From Caryophanales bacterium UBA6380 (lineage in GTDB: Bacteria; Bacillota_I; Bacilli_A; RFN20; CAG-826): a stretch of DNA of 64,000 nt. Within the stretch, counting starts at the first letter, position 1. The number at the start of each line of letters is the position of its first letter. The notes beneath the pieces are model-generated. The model worked only from the letters and a program-made list of their open reading frames with translations, had not been told where the DNA came from and made no database searches. Location: the NCBI GenBank assembly GCA_002438785.1, contig DJQS01000020.1:1-64000 (forward strand). Reading direction: 5' to 3'. Made by a program: the position numbers and the translations under genes. Below, piece after piece: positions 53,066-61,691 of the stretch.

Positions 53066-54427
53066 ATGAATTTATCTAATGTTAGTGAAATAAATAAGCT
53101 TTGGAAGCGAATTTTAGAAAGTGTAAAAATATCGATTAATGAAGATAGGATTTTCGATGCTTTTTTTAAAGATACATACATTTTTAAAATTGATGGTGAC
53201 AAGATGATTATTTCTTGTCCAAATTCTTTGTCTTCTAACATTCTTAATAATAAATATTGTAATTTGTTAACAAATATTACATCAGATGTCAGTGGAACAA
53301 ATTTTAAATTGTATTTTGATTCTAACGATAATTTAAAAAGTAAAGAAGAAATTAATAAAGAATTGTTTAAAAAACCTGCATTTTTTGAAAATAACTATTT
53401 AGAACCTTCATATAACTTTGATAATTATGTTGTTGGGCCGACTAATGAAGAAGCTCAAAGAGCTGCTTTAATAGTTGCTTCATCACCAGGTGAATTATAT
53501 AATCCATTATTTATTTATAGTCAATCCGGACTTGGAAAAACACATTTATTAAATGCTATAGGAAATTATGTAAAAGAGAAATCACCTACAAAAAAGATAT
53601 TGTTTTGTTCATCACAAGATTTTGTAGATGAATATATAAAATATGTGAATGGTGAAAAAAGTGAATCTAATTTAAAAGATTATATTTTAAGTTTTGATAT
53701 TTTATTAATCGACGATGTTCAAATGCTTCAAGATAAAACTAAAACCGAAGAATTCTTCTTCAGTATTTTTGAATTATTGACAAGATCTAATAAACAAATA
53801 GTTTTAACATGTGATCGCTTACCAGATGAATTAAACGGATTAGATAAACGTTTGGTTACGAGATTTTTAAAAGGTTTAACTATTGCAATAAAATCACCAA
53901 CTCCTGAATTATGTGAGGAAATTTTAAAGAAAAAAATCGAGAATAGTGGACTTTCTTTAAATAATTTTGATGATGATGTAATTAAATTTATTTCTTTTAA
54001 CTTTAAAAACAGTATTAGAAATTTAGAAGGTGCATTAAATAGATTGATTTTTTATTCTTCAATTAATCACGTCACTCATATTAATTTAGATATAACAAAT
54101 GACGCTTTATCTTCTTTAATTGACACCAAAAAGAATAAATCTGCAATCAGTGAACAAAAAATTTTAAACATTGTTTCATCTTATTATTCTGTTAGTGTAT
54201 CTCAAATTACAGGTAAGATAAAAACGAGTCAAATAGCTATTGCTAGACATATTGCAATTTATTTAATTAGAAGTATGCTCGACATTTCTTTTGTTCGAAT
54301 CGGGGAGATTTTTTCAAATAGAGATCACGCAACAATTATGTATAGTTATAATAAAGTTGAAAAAATGTTGAAAACTGATAAAGAAATGTTAACAGTTATC
54401 AACAAATTAAAAAAACAAATTACATGA
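53066..54427 (+). CDS. dnaA: chromosomal replication initiator DnaA
   Basis: DnaA binds the origin, melts it and loads the helicase; dnaB is also in this window. The 453 residues show domain I (about 1-85), a linker, and AAA+ domain III with Walker A SGLGKTHLLNAIGNY near 155 and Walker B ILLIDDVQML near 215. Domain IV carries the DnaA-box-binding signature GEIFSNRDHATIMYSY near 412. AAGGAAAG precedes the ATG. DnaA boxes lie on both sides of the gene, as in Bacillus subtilis. Confidence 0.98.
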   Translation: MNLSNVSEINKLWKRILESVKISINEDRIFDAFFKDTYIFKIDGDKMIISCPNSLSSNILNNKYCNLLTNITSDVSGTNFKLYFDSNDNLKSKEEINKELFKKPAFFENNYLEPSYNFDNYVVGPTNEEAQRAALIVASSPGELYNPLFIYSQSGLGKTHLLNAIGNYVKEKSPTKKILFCSSQDFVDEYIKYVNGEKSESNLKDYILSFDILLIDDVQMLQDKTKTEEFFFSIFELLTRSNKQIVLTCDRLPDELNGLDKRLVTRFLKGLTIAIKSPTPELCEEILKKKIENSGLSLNNFDDDVIKFISFNFKNSIRNLEGALNRLIFYSSINHVTHINLDITNDALSSLIDTKKNKSAISEQKILNIVSSYYSVSVSQITGKIKTSQIAIARHIAIYLIRSMLDISFVRIGEIFSNRDHATIMYSYNKVEKMLKTDKEMLTVINKLKKQIT

Positions 54428-54459
54428 TTCAATCACTTGTTTTTTAATATTTAAACTAG

Positions 54460-54507
54460 TTTTCCACATTTCCACATTACTTATTATTATTATTAAATAT
54501 TATAAAT
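54460..54507. other. oriC: replication origin, part 2: DnaA boxes and DnaA-trio-like unwinding element
   Basis: Two adjacent boxes (TTTTCCACA at 54460-54468 and ATTTCCACA at 54468-54476) are followed by TTACTTATTATTATTATTA (54477-54495) and a run of A/T. Read on the other strand this is TAA repeated, matching the DnaA-trio pattern that loads DnaA onto single strands at the unwinding site in Bacillus. It lies between dnaA and dnaN, where the Bacillus unwinding element sits. Confidence 0.8.
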
Positions 54508-54525
54508 AAAAGGAGATATATAAAT

Positions 54526-55647
54526 ATGAAATTTAAAATAATCAGAGATAATTTTCTAAAAGCATTACTAATTGCTTCTAGAATCTGCCCACAAAAGAGT
54601 ACTGATCCAATTATTACAAATTTAAAAATTGAATTATTAAATACCGGTTTATATTTAACTGGAACTAATGGAATAATTTCTATCCGCCATTATCTTCCAA
54701 TAATTCTAAACGATAAGCAAATAATTCGAGATATGGTTTATGGAGGTATTTTAGTAAATTCATTTTTATTGACTGAAATTATTAAAAGAATTGATGGTGA
54801 TGAAGTATCTTTTGAAGTTATTGATGATTCAATTGTTAAAATTGAAAATGAGAAATCTAATTTTAAATTAAATGGTATTAGAATTGAAGAATTTAGAGAT
54901 ATAGACTTTGATGAAGAAGGCGCTCGTATTGTTTTATTATCGAAAACTTTTATTGAAACAATAAATCAAGTATCGTTTGCTGTTTCAACAAAAGATAATA
55001 GACCACAACTTACTGCAGTTAATGTAGAAAGTGATACTTCTTGTTTAGTATTTACAGCAACAGACGGTGCTAGACTCGCTAGAAAAGAATTAGAGGTAGA
55101 GGTAAAAGAAAAATTAAATTCTAATATTCCAGGTAAAACATTACAAGAAGTTTTAAGAACTATTACAACTGAAAATAGTATTGAATTTTATATAAGTGAT
55201 AAAAAAGTTTTATTCAAACTTGATAACACTTTAATACAATCTACTTTGATTGCTGGTGATTATCCAAATACAAAAAACATAATACCTAAGGTTTCTTATT
55301 ACACTCTTGAAGTTAATAGTAACGAATTAATTAATGCTATGGAAAGAGTATCTTTATTTTCTAGTGAGCGTGAATTTATTGTTAAATTAACAATGAGTGA
55401 AAATAAAGTTGAAGTAAGCTCAAAATCTCAACAAACTGGTAGCGGTGTTGAAACAATTACAAATTTTAAATATAAAGGTGAAAGATTAGAAATTTCTTTT
55501 AATAATGAATATGTTAAAAGTGCTATCAAAGCTTTAAATTGTGAAGATGTAACTATTAATTTTTTAGGTGAAATGAAGCCTTTTACTATTTTAAATAAAA
55601 ATGATAATTCTGTTATTCAGTTGATTACTCCAGTAAGAACTTATTAA
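54526..55647 (+). CDS. dnaN: DNA polymerase III beta subunit (sliding clamp)
   Basis: The beta clamp encircles DNA and tethers the polymerase. It has 373 residues in three similar domains, without gaps. Typical segments are FKIIRDNFLKALLIASRI at the start, FTATDGARLARKEL near 180 and the C-terminal FTILNKNDNSVIQLITPVRTY, which ends in the family's (M/T)PVR(T/M)Y. AAAGGAG lies upstream. It directly follows the unwinding element. Confidence 0.98.
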   Translation: MKFKIIRDNFLKALLIASRICPQKSTDPIITNLKIELLNTGLYLTGTNGIISIRHYLPIILNDKQIIRDMVYGGILVNSFLLTEIIKRIDGDEVSFEVIDDSIVKIENEKSNFKLNGIRIEEFRDIDFDEEGARIVLLSKTFIETINQVSFAVSTKDNRPQLTAVNVESDTSCLVFTATDGARLARKELEVEVKEKLNSNIPGKTLQEVLRTITTENSIEFYISDKKVLFKLDNTLIQSTLIAGDYPNTKNIIPKVSYYTLEVNSNELINAMERVSLFSSEREFIVKLTMSENKVEVSSKSQQTGSGVETITNFKYKGERLEISFNNEYVKSAIKALNCEDVTINFLGEMKPFTILNKNDNSVIQLITPVRTY

Positions 55648-55683
55648 GTTCTAAAAATCTCAAATTTTCTTTTAAATTAACTT

Positions 55684-55706
55684 CCTTTAATATATAATAT
55701 TAAAGG
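55684..55706 (+). promoter_or_regulatory. promoter and SD-sequestering palindrome of yaaA
   Basis: The arms CCTTTAATAT and ATATTAAAGG form a 10-bp perfect inverted repeat around ATA. The right arm contains most of the AAAGGAG ribosome-binding site. TATAAT at 55693-55698 lies in its centre, so RNA starting from that box would lack the left arm. Read-through RNA from dnaN would fold and hide the site. Confidence 0.55.
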
Positions 55707-55716
55707 AGTTATTTTT

Positions 55717-55944
55717 ATGTTAGAACAAAAAAATATGTTGATTAAAATTTCTTCTGATTACATTACTTTAGGACAATTTTTAAAATTTACTAATGTAATA
55801 AATAACGGAGGTGAAGCAAAACATTTTATTTTAAATAACAATATATTTGTTAATGACGTTTTAACTAAAGAACGTGGCAAAAAACTACATGAACACGATA
55901 AAATAAATATTAATAACTCAGTGTTTTTTGAAATAAGCAAATAA
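55717..55944 (+). CDS. yaaA: S4-domain protein YaaA
   Basis: This small S4-like RNA-binding protein (75 residues) lies between dnaN and recF in most Bacillota. ITLGQFLKFTNVINNGGEAKHFI and VNDVLTKERGKKLHEHDKI are typical. It is thought to bind RNA and affect ribosome assembly; its exact role is poorly defined. The TAA stop overlaps the recF start codon (TAATG). Confidence 0.93.
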   Translation: MLEQKNMLIKISSDYITLGQFLKFTNVINNGGEAKHFILNNNIFVNDVLTKERGKKLHEHDKININNSVFFEISK

Positions 55945-57014
55945 TGATTTTACAAAATATCAATTTAATTAATTATCGAAATTATAAAGAATTAAAAATA
56001 TCTTTTTTTAAAGGAATTAATTATTTTTATGGTAATAATGGTGCAGGCAAAACAAATTTAGTAGAGGCTATTAATTTTTTATCATTATGTCGTAGTTTTA
56101 AAACTAACGATTTAACTACTTTAATAAAAACTAATGAGACTTACGCTTATATTGCTTCAAATATTGAAAATGATTTCAAAAAAGATTTTATTGAAATATA
56201 TTTAGATAAAGATGGCAAAAAAATAAATATTGATAAGCAACATATCAATAAAGTAAGTGAATTATCTAATTTTATTAACACAATTGTTTTTACTCCAAAA
56301 GATGTTAATTTATTAAAAGATTCACCTAGTGAACGAAGATTATTCTTAAATTTAACAATATCTAAGTTATCTAAAGAATACCAAATTTCGCTATTAAATT
56401 ATAATAAAATTTTAAAAAGTCGAAATGATTTATTGAAAAAGGATCAAATCGATCATGATTTATTAAATGTCTTAACAAATCAATTAATCGAATATTCTCA
56501 AATAATTTATTCGTATCGAAAAAAATATATTGAGGATATAAATACATTAATTTCTAAAATTTTTGCAAAAATCGATAATCGAAATTTCAGTATTAAAGTA
56601 ATTTATAAAAGTTTTATTAGTAATCCTGATTTTAAAACAATTGCTAGATTAAAATATAAAGAGTCACTTGATTTAGATATCTTAAAAAAAACAACTACAA
56701 TTGGAGTACATAAAGAAGATTTTATAATTTTATTAAACAATAAAAATGTTGGGTTATACGGTTCACAAGGTGAAAATAGAATGACTGTTTTATCTTTAAA
56801 ATTATCTAGTTATTATTTAAAAAGCGAATTTAATCTTAAACCGATTATTATTTTAGATGATGTTTTAAGTGAATTAGATGAAAATCATAAATATTTGTTA
56901 ATAGAATTTTTAAAGAATTTTGATCAAGTATTTATCACTGGAACTAGTGATAAAGAAAGAATAATGCATAAATATTACGTTTCTAATAATAATATTGAAT
57001 TAATGGAGGAATAG
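55944..57014 (+). CDS. recF: DNA replication and repair protein RecF
   Basis: RecF, an SMC-like ATPase, helps load RecA at gaps. The 356-residue protein has Walker A YGNNGAGKTNLVEAINFLSL near 30, the FTPKDVNLLKDSPSERRLFLN segment near 113, the ABC-type signature SQGENRMTVLSLKLS near 271 and Walker B PIIILDDVLSELD near 295. It overlaps the yaaA stop by 1 nt and lies 2 nt before gyrB. Confidence 0.97.
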   Translation: MILQNINLINYRNYKELKISFFKGINYFYGNNGAGKTNLVEAINFLSLCRSFKTNDLTTLIKTNETYAYIASNIENDFKKDFIEIYLDKDGKKINIDKQHINKVSELSNFINTIVFTPKDVNLLKDSPSERRLFLNLTISKLSKEYQISLLNYNKILKSRNDLLKKDQIDHDLLNVLTNQLIEYSQIIYSYRKKYIEDINTLISKIFAKIDNRNFSIKVIYKSFISNPDFKTIARLKYKESLDLDILKKTTTIGVHKEDFIILLNNKNVGLYGSQGENRMTVLSLKLSSYYLKSEFNLKPIIILDDVLSELDENHKYLLIEFLKNFDQVFITGTSDKERIMHKYYVSNNNIELMEE

Positions 57015-57016
57015 AA

Positions 57017-59116
57017 ATGGGAGAGAAAGATAAATTAGTACAAACTGATTTAAGTAAAGAAAATCCTGATAATCAATTAATTGATGAATCAGAAGGTTTT
57101 AATGAGCAAGAAAAAAATGTAGATAATAATTTATCTAGTGAAATTATTACTAATATTGACGAAAAAGATTTAGAAAAAGCAAAAAAAGATTACACAGGTA
57201 AAGATATAACTGTTTTAGATGGTTTGGATGCTGTAAGAAAAAGACCTGGTATGTATATTGGTTCAACTAGTGCGACTGGTCTTCATCATTTAGTCTGGGA
57301 AATTGTTGATAATGGTATCGATGAAGCTCTAGCAGGATATTGTAATGAAATTGATGTTTCTATAAATCCTGATAATTCAATAACTGTTAAAGATAATGGC
57401 CGTGGTATTCCTTGTGATATTGTTGAAAAAACTGGTTTAAGTGCTGTTGAAACTGTTTATACTGTTTTGCATGCTGGAGGTAAATTTGGTGGTGGCGGAT
57501 ATAAAGTTTCTGGTGGTTTGCATGGTGTTGGCGCTAGTGTTGTTAATGCATTAAGCAGTTTTGTTGATATTTATGTTCATCGTGATGGAAAGATTTTCTA
57601 TATAAGATTTGAAAATGGTGGACATGCTGTCGATCGACTTAAAATAGTCGGTGAATGTAATGATACTGGAACAATTGTTACATTTAAACCTGATCCTAAA
57701 ATTTTTAAAGAAACCACCGTTTTTAATTTTGATATCGTAAATAATAGATTAAGACAAATGGCTTTCTTAAACAAAGGAGTTCGCATTAATTTACACGATT
57801 TAAGAGTTACACCAAATGTTAATGTTTCATATCATTATGAAGGCGGAATTAAAGAATATGTACAATATTTAGATAAAGACGCTAATAGATTATTCGACGA
57901 TGTAATTTATTGTGATGGTGCTCAAGAATTTATTGAAAACGATGTTAAAGAACTAATTTATGTTGAAGTTGCCATGCAATACACTAGTTCATATAACGAT
58001 AAAATTTACAGTTATTGTAATAATGTTTCTACTGGTGATGGTGGTATGCATGAAGATGGGTTTAATTTAGCTATTGTTCGTGTCTTCAACAATTATGCTC
58101 GTAATAATAAATTCTTAAAAGATAATGATAAAGAAAAAATAACTGTAGATGATTGTAAAGAAGGATTAACCGCTATTATTAGTGTTAAACATCCTAATCC
58201 TCAATATGAAGGGCAAACTAAAGGAAAATTAGGCAATTTAGAAGTTAAAAAATTAGTAAGTAATGTTGTTGGCGAAAAACTTGAAAAATTCTTGTTAGAG
58301 AATAAGCCAATCGCCACGATTATTATGAATAAAATTAAAAGCGCTTATGAAGCTAGACTTGCTGCTAGAGCTGCTAAAGAAAATATTCGTCGTAAAAATG
58401 TTTTAGAAATTAATACATTACCTGGTAAATTAGCTGATTGTAGTTCAAATAATCCTGAGGAATGTGAATTATTTATTGTTGAAGGTAATTCTGCAGGAGG
58501 AAGCGCTAAAGCAGGTAGAGATAGTAAGACTCAAGCAATTTTGCCTTTAAGAGGTAAAATTTTAAATGTTCAAAAAGCTCAAATTCATCGAATTTATGAT
58601 AATGCAGAAATTGGTAATATGATTGCTGCTATTGGTGCAGGATTTGGAGAAGATTTTGATATTGCTAAAATTAGATACCATAAAATTGTTATTATGACTG
58701 ATGCTGATGTTGATGGTTCGCATATTCGAATCTTACTTTTAACATTCTTCCATAGGTTTATGAAGCCTTTAATTGATCACGGTTATATTTATATTGCTCA
58801 ACCTCCGTTATATAAAGTTGAATATAAAGGCACCCCTTATTATTGCTATAGTGATGAACAATTAGAAAGAGTAAGAGCAAAGCTTGAACTAAAGCCAGGT
58901 TATCCTTATCAAAGATATAAAGGACTTGGTGAAATGGATGCAGATCAACTTGAAGAAACAACAATGGATCCAGCAAAACGCAAAATGCTTCGAGTAACTG
59001 TTGATGATGCAATGCTTGCTGATCAAGTCTTTAGTGATTTAATGGGAGAAGAGGTTGCTCCACGTACTGAATTCATTGAAAAGAATGCAAAATTTGTTAA
59101 AAATCTTGATATTTAA
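57017..59116 (+). CDS. gyrB: DNA gyrase subunit B with acidic N-terminal extension
   Basis: GyrB is the ATPase subunit of gyrase. The 699 residues include the GHKL ATPase start DGLDAVRKRPGMYIGST near 70, VKDNGRGIP and GGLHGVGASVVNALS. The Toprim domain has EGNSAGGSAKAGRD near 492 and MTDADVDGSHIR near 566. Compared with usual GyrB, about 55 extra residues precede the ATPase domain and are rich in Asp, Glu and Asn. GAGG lies upstream of the first ATG, which supports the long form. Confidence 0.97.
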   Translation: MGEKDKLVQTDLSKENPDNQLIDESEGFNEQEKNVDNNLSSEIITNIDEKDLEKAKKDYTGKDITVLDGLDAVRKRPGMYIGSTSATGLHHLVWEIVDNGIDEALAGYCNEIDVSINPDNSITVKDNGRGIPCDIVEKTGLSAVETVYTVLHAGGKFGGGGYKVSGGLHGVGASVVNALSSFVDIYVHRDGKIFYIRFENGGHAVDRLKIVGECNDTGTIVTFKPDPKIFKETTVFNFDIVNNRLRQMAFLNKGVRINLHDLRVTPNVNVSYHYEGGIKEYVQYLDKDANRLFDDVIYCDGAQEFIENDVKELIYVEVAMQYTSSYNDKIYSYCNNVSTGDGGMHEDGFNLAIVRVFNNYARNNKFLKDNDKEKITVDDCKEGLTAIISVKHPNPQYEGQTKGKLGNLEVKKLVSNVVGEKLEKFLLENKPIATIIMNKIKSAYEARLAARAAKENIRRKNVLEINTLPGKLADCSSNNPEECELFIVEGNSAGGSAKAGRDSKTQAILPLRGKILNVQKAQIHRIYDNAEIGNMIAAIGAGFGEDFDIAKIRYHKIVIMTDADVDGSHIRILLLTFFHRFMKPLIDHGYIYIAQPPLYKVEYKGTPYYCYSDEQLERVRAKLELKPGYPYQRYKGLGEMDADQLEETTMDPAKRKMLRVTVDDAMLADQVFSDLMGEEVAPRTEFIEKNAKFVKNLDI

Positions 59117-59127
59117 GGAGATTATTT

Positions 59128-61677
59128 ATGGCTGATGAAATAAAAAAAGATGATGTAAATATTGATGAAGAAGAAAAATTAAAGCAAGAAAACGCTTCAT
59201 ACGAAGCAGGTATTGTTCCTTCTTTAAAAGATACTGAGATATCAAGTGAAGTTAAAAATAGTTTCTTAGATTATGCAATGAGTGTCATTGTTTCAAGAGC
59301 GATTCCTGATGTTAGAGATGGCTTAAAACCTGTTCATAGAAGATGTATTTTCGGAATGTATGATGCTGGCTATACTAGCGACAAACCATTTGTTAAATCT
59401 GCTAGGATTGTTGGTGATGTCATGGGAAAATATCATCCTCATGGTGATAGCGCAATTTATAATACAATCGTTAGATTAGCTCAACCCTTCTCGATGCGTT
59501 ATACCTTAGCTGATGGTCATGGTAATTTTGGTAGTATGGATGGCGATGAAGCAGCTGCTATGCGTTACACTGAATGTCGTATGTCTAAAATTGCTTTAGA
59601 AATGGTAAGAGATATCAATTTAGATACGGTGGACTTTGTTCCTAATTATGATGGTTCACTTGAAGAACCTTCTGTTTTACCATCCAAAATTCCTAATTTA
59701 TTAATAAATGGTAGTGATGGAATCGCTGTTGGTATGGCAACAAAAATGCCACCACATAACCTAAAAGAAGTTATTGATGGTATTGTTGCTTATAGTAAAA
59801 ATAATGACATTACTACTGAGGAATTAATGAAATTTATTAAAGCACCAGATTTTCCAACTGGTGGAATAATTTATGGTTTAGGTGGCGTAAGGGATGCTTA
59901 TGAAAAAGGTAGAGGTACTTTTAGATTAAGAGCTAGAACTGAAATTAGTGAAATGGCTAATGGAAAAAGTAAAATTACAATTACTGAAATTCCTTATCAA
60001 GTAAATAAAGCTGTTTTAGTTAGTAAAATTGGGGAATTAGCTAGAGATAAAATAATTGATGGAATTACTTCTATTAAAGATTATTCTAAAGGCAATGTTC
60101 ATATTGAAATTGAATGTCGTAGAGATGTAGTTCCACAAGTTGTTTTAAATCAATTATTTAAAAATACTCAACTTGAAGTAAGTTATGGCGTTATTAATTT
60201 ATGTATAAGTAATGGCGCTCCAAAAATTTTATCATTAAAAGATTTAATTAAAGATTATTTAGATCATCAAACTAATGTTGAAGAAAGAAAAATTAAATTT
60301 TTGAAGAAAAAAGATGAAGATAGAAAACATATTGTTGAAGGATTATTAAAGGTTCATGACAATATTGATGAAGTTGTTCATTTAGCAAAAAATAGTGCAA
60401 GCCCAACAGATTTTGGCAATAAATTAATGAGTCAATTTGGCTTAAGTGAGCCTCAATCTAAAGCTGTTGTTGCTATGACTTTAGGTAGACTTACTGGACT
60501 TGAAACTCAAAAACTTCTTGATGAAGAAAAAATGCTTATTGCTAATATTGAACGTTATACTTTCATTTTATCAAGTTATGAAAATTTATTAGCTGAAGTC
60601 ATTAAAGATTTAGAAGAAGTTAAAAAGAAATATGGTGATGATAGACGTAGTTCGATAAGCACTGAAATAACTTCAATTGATGACGAAGATTTAATCCCTG
60701 AAGAAGATATTGTTATTACTTTAACTGAAAAAGGCTATATTAAAAGAATGTCTAATGATGAATTCAGAGCACAAAATCGTGGTGGAATGGGTGTTAAAGG
60801 CATGACTGTTTACGAGGATGATGAAGTTATAATGATGGTAAGTAGCAATACTCATACAGATATTTTATTCTTTACTAATAAAGGCCGAGTATATAGACGT
60901 AGAGGGCATGAAATAATTTCTACTTCAAGACAAGGTAAAGGAATTCCTGTTGGGAATCTTATAGATTTAGAAAAAGGTGAAAGAGTAGTATCGCTAATTG
61001 GATGTGATGATTATAAAAATAAATACTTATTCTTTGCTACAAAAAACGGAATCGTTAAACGTACATCGCTTGAAGAATTTGAAAGAATAAATACTAACGG
61101 GAAATATGCAATTACTTTTAAAGAAGATGATAGCTTATTAAATGTCTCTGTAACAAATGGAAATGCTCTTATTGCTTTAGCAACTGATGAAGGTCAACTT
61201 TGTTTATTTAATGAAAATAGTGTTAGATCTATGGGTAGAACTGCTTCTGGTGTTAAAGGTATTAACACTAAAGGAGCGACAGTTATTGCTTTAGCTACTT
61301 CTTTAAGTGGTGATAAAGTCTTTGTACTTAGTGAAAATGGATTAGGTAAATTATCACCATTAAGTGAATATCGACAAACAAATCGTGGCGCTGGTGGTGT
61401 TATAACTATCAAAGTAACTGAAAAAACTGGCAAACTTGTTGGAATGAATATTGTTCATGGTGATGAAGATGTTGTTATAATTACTAATAATGGAACTGTT
61501 ATTAGAACACCATTATCACAAGTTAGAGAATGTGGACGTAATTCTCAAGGAGTAAAAGTAATAAATTTAAAAGAGAAAGAATCTGTTTCAAGTTTTACAA
61601 TTATTCCTCATGAAGAAGAAAATCAAAATACAGAAAATAGTGACGAATTAGTAGAAAAGCCTGCAGAAGTTAAATAA
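59128..61677 (+). CDS. gyrA: DNA gyrase subunit A
   Basis: GyrA breaks and rejoins DNA. The 849 residues contain the catalytic Tyr147 (AAMRYTECRM), SRAIPDVRDGLKPVHRR near 56 and the C-terminal wrapping domain with a GyrA-box-like QNRGGMGVKG near 550, which marks gyrase rather than topoisomerase IV. In the quinolone-pocket segment GKYHPHGDSAIYNTIV, Ser108 is kept. The position matching E. coli Asp87 is Asn112. The first 35 residues are charged and longer than usual. AAGGAG precedes the ATG. Confidence 0.97.
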   Translation: MADEIKKDDVNIDEEEKLKQENASYEAGIVPSLKDTEISSEVKNSFLDYAMSVIVSRAIPDVRDGLKPVHRRCIFGMYDAGYTSDKPFVKSARIVGDVMGKYHPHGDSAIYNTIVRLAQPFSMRYTLADGHGNFGSMDGDEAAAMRYTECRMSKIALEMVRDINLDTVDFVPNYDGSLEEPSVLPSKIPNLLINGSDGIAVGMATKMPPHNLKEVIDGIVAYSKNNDITTEELMKFIKAPDFPTGGIIYGLGGVRDAYEKGRGTFRLRARTEISEMANGKSKITITEIPYQVNKAVLVSKIGELARDKIIDGITSIKDYSKGNVHIEIECRRDVVPQVVLNQLFKNTQLEVSYGVINLCISNGAPKILSLKDLIKDYLDHQTNVEERKIKFLKKKDEDRKHIVEGLLKVHDNIDEVVHLAKNSASPTDFGNKLMSQFGLSEPQSKAVVAMTLGRLTGLETQKLLDEEKMLIANIERYTFILSSYENLLAEVIKDLEEVKKKYGDDRRSSISTEITSIDDEDLIPEEDIVITLTEKGYIKRMSNDEFRAQNRGGMGVKGMTVYEDDEVIMMVSSNTHTDILFFTNKGRVYRRRGHEIISTSRQGKGIPVGNLIDLEKGERVVSLIGCDDYKNKYLFFATKNGIVKRTSLEEFERINTNGKYAITFKEDDSLLNVSVTNGNALIALATDEGQLCLFNENSVRSMGRTASGVKGINTKGATVIALATSLSGDKVFVLSENGLGKLSPLSEYRQTNRGAGGVITIKVTEKTGKLVGMNIVHGDEDVVIITNNGTVIRTPLSQVRECGRNSQGVKVINLKEKESVSSFTIIPHEEENQNTENSDELVEKPAEVK

Positions 61678-61691
61678 AAAAGGAGAAAATT

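Noticed and set aside
61678..61691. T-box or other leader before serS
   Set aside because: Only 14 nt separate gyrA and serS; there is no room for a leader RNA.
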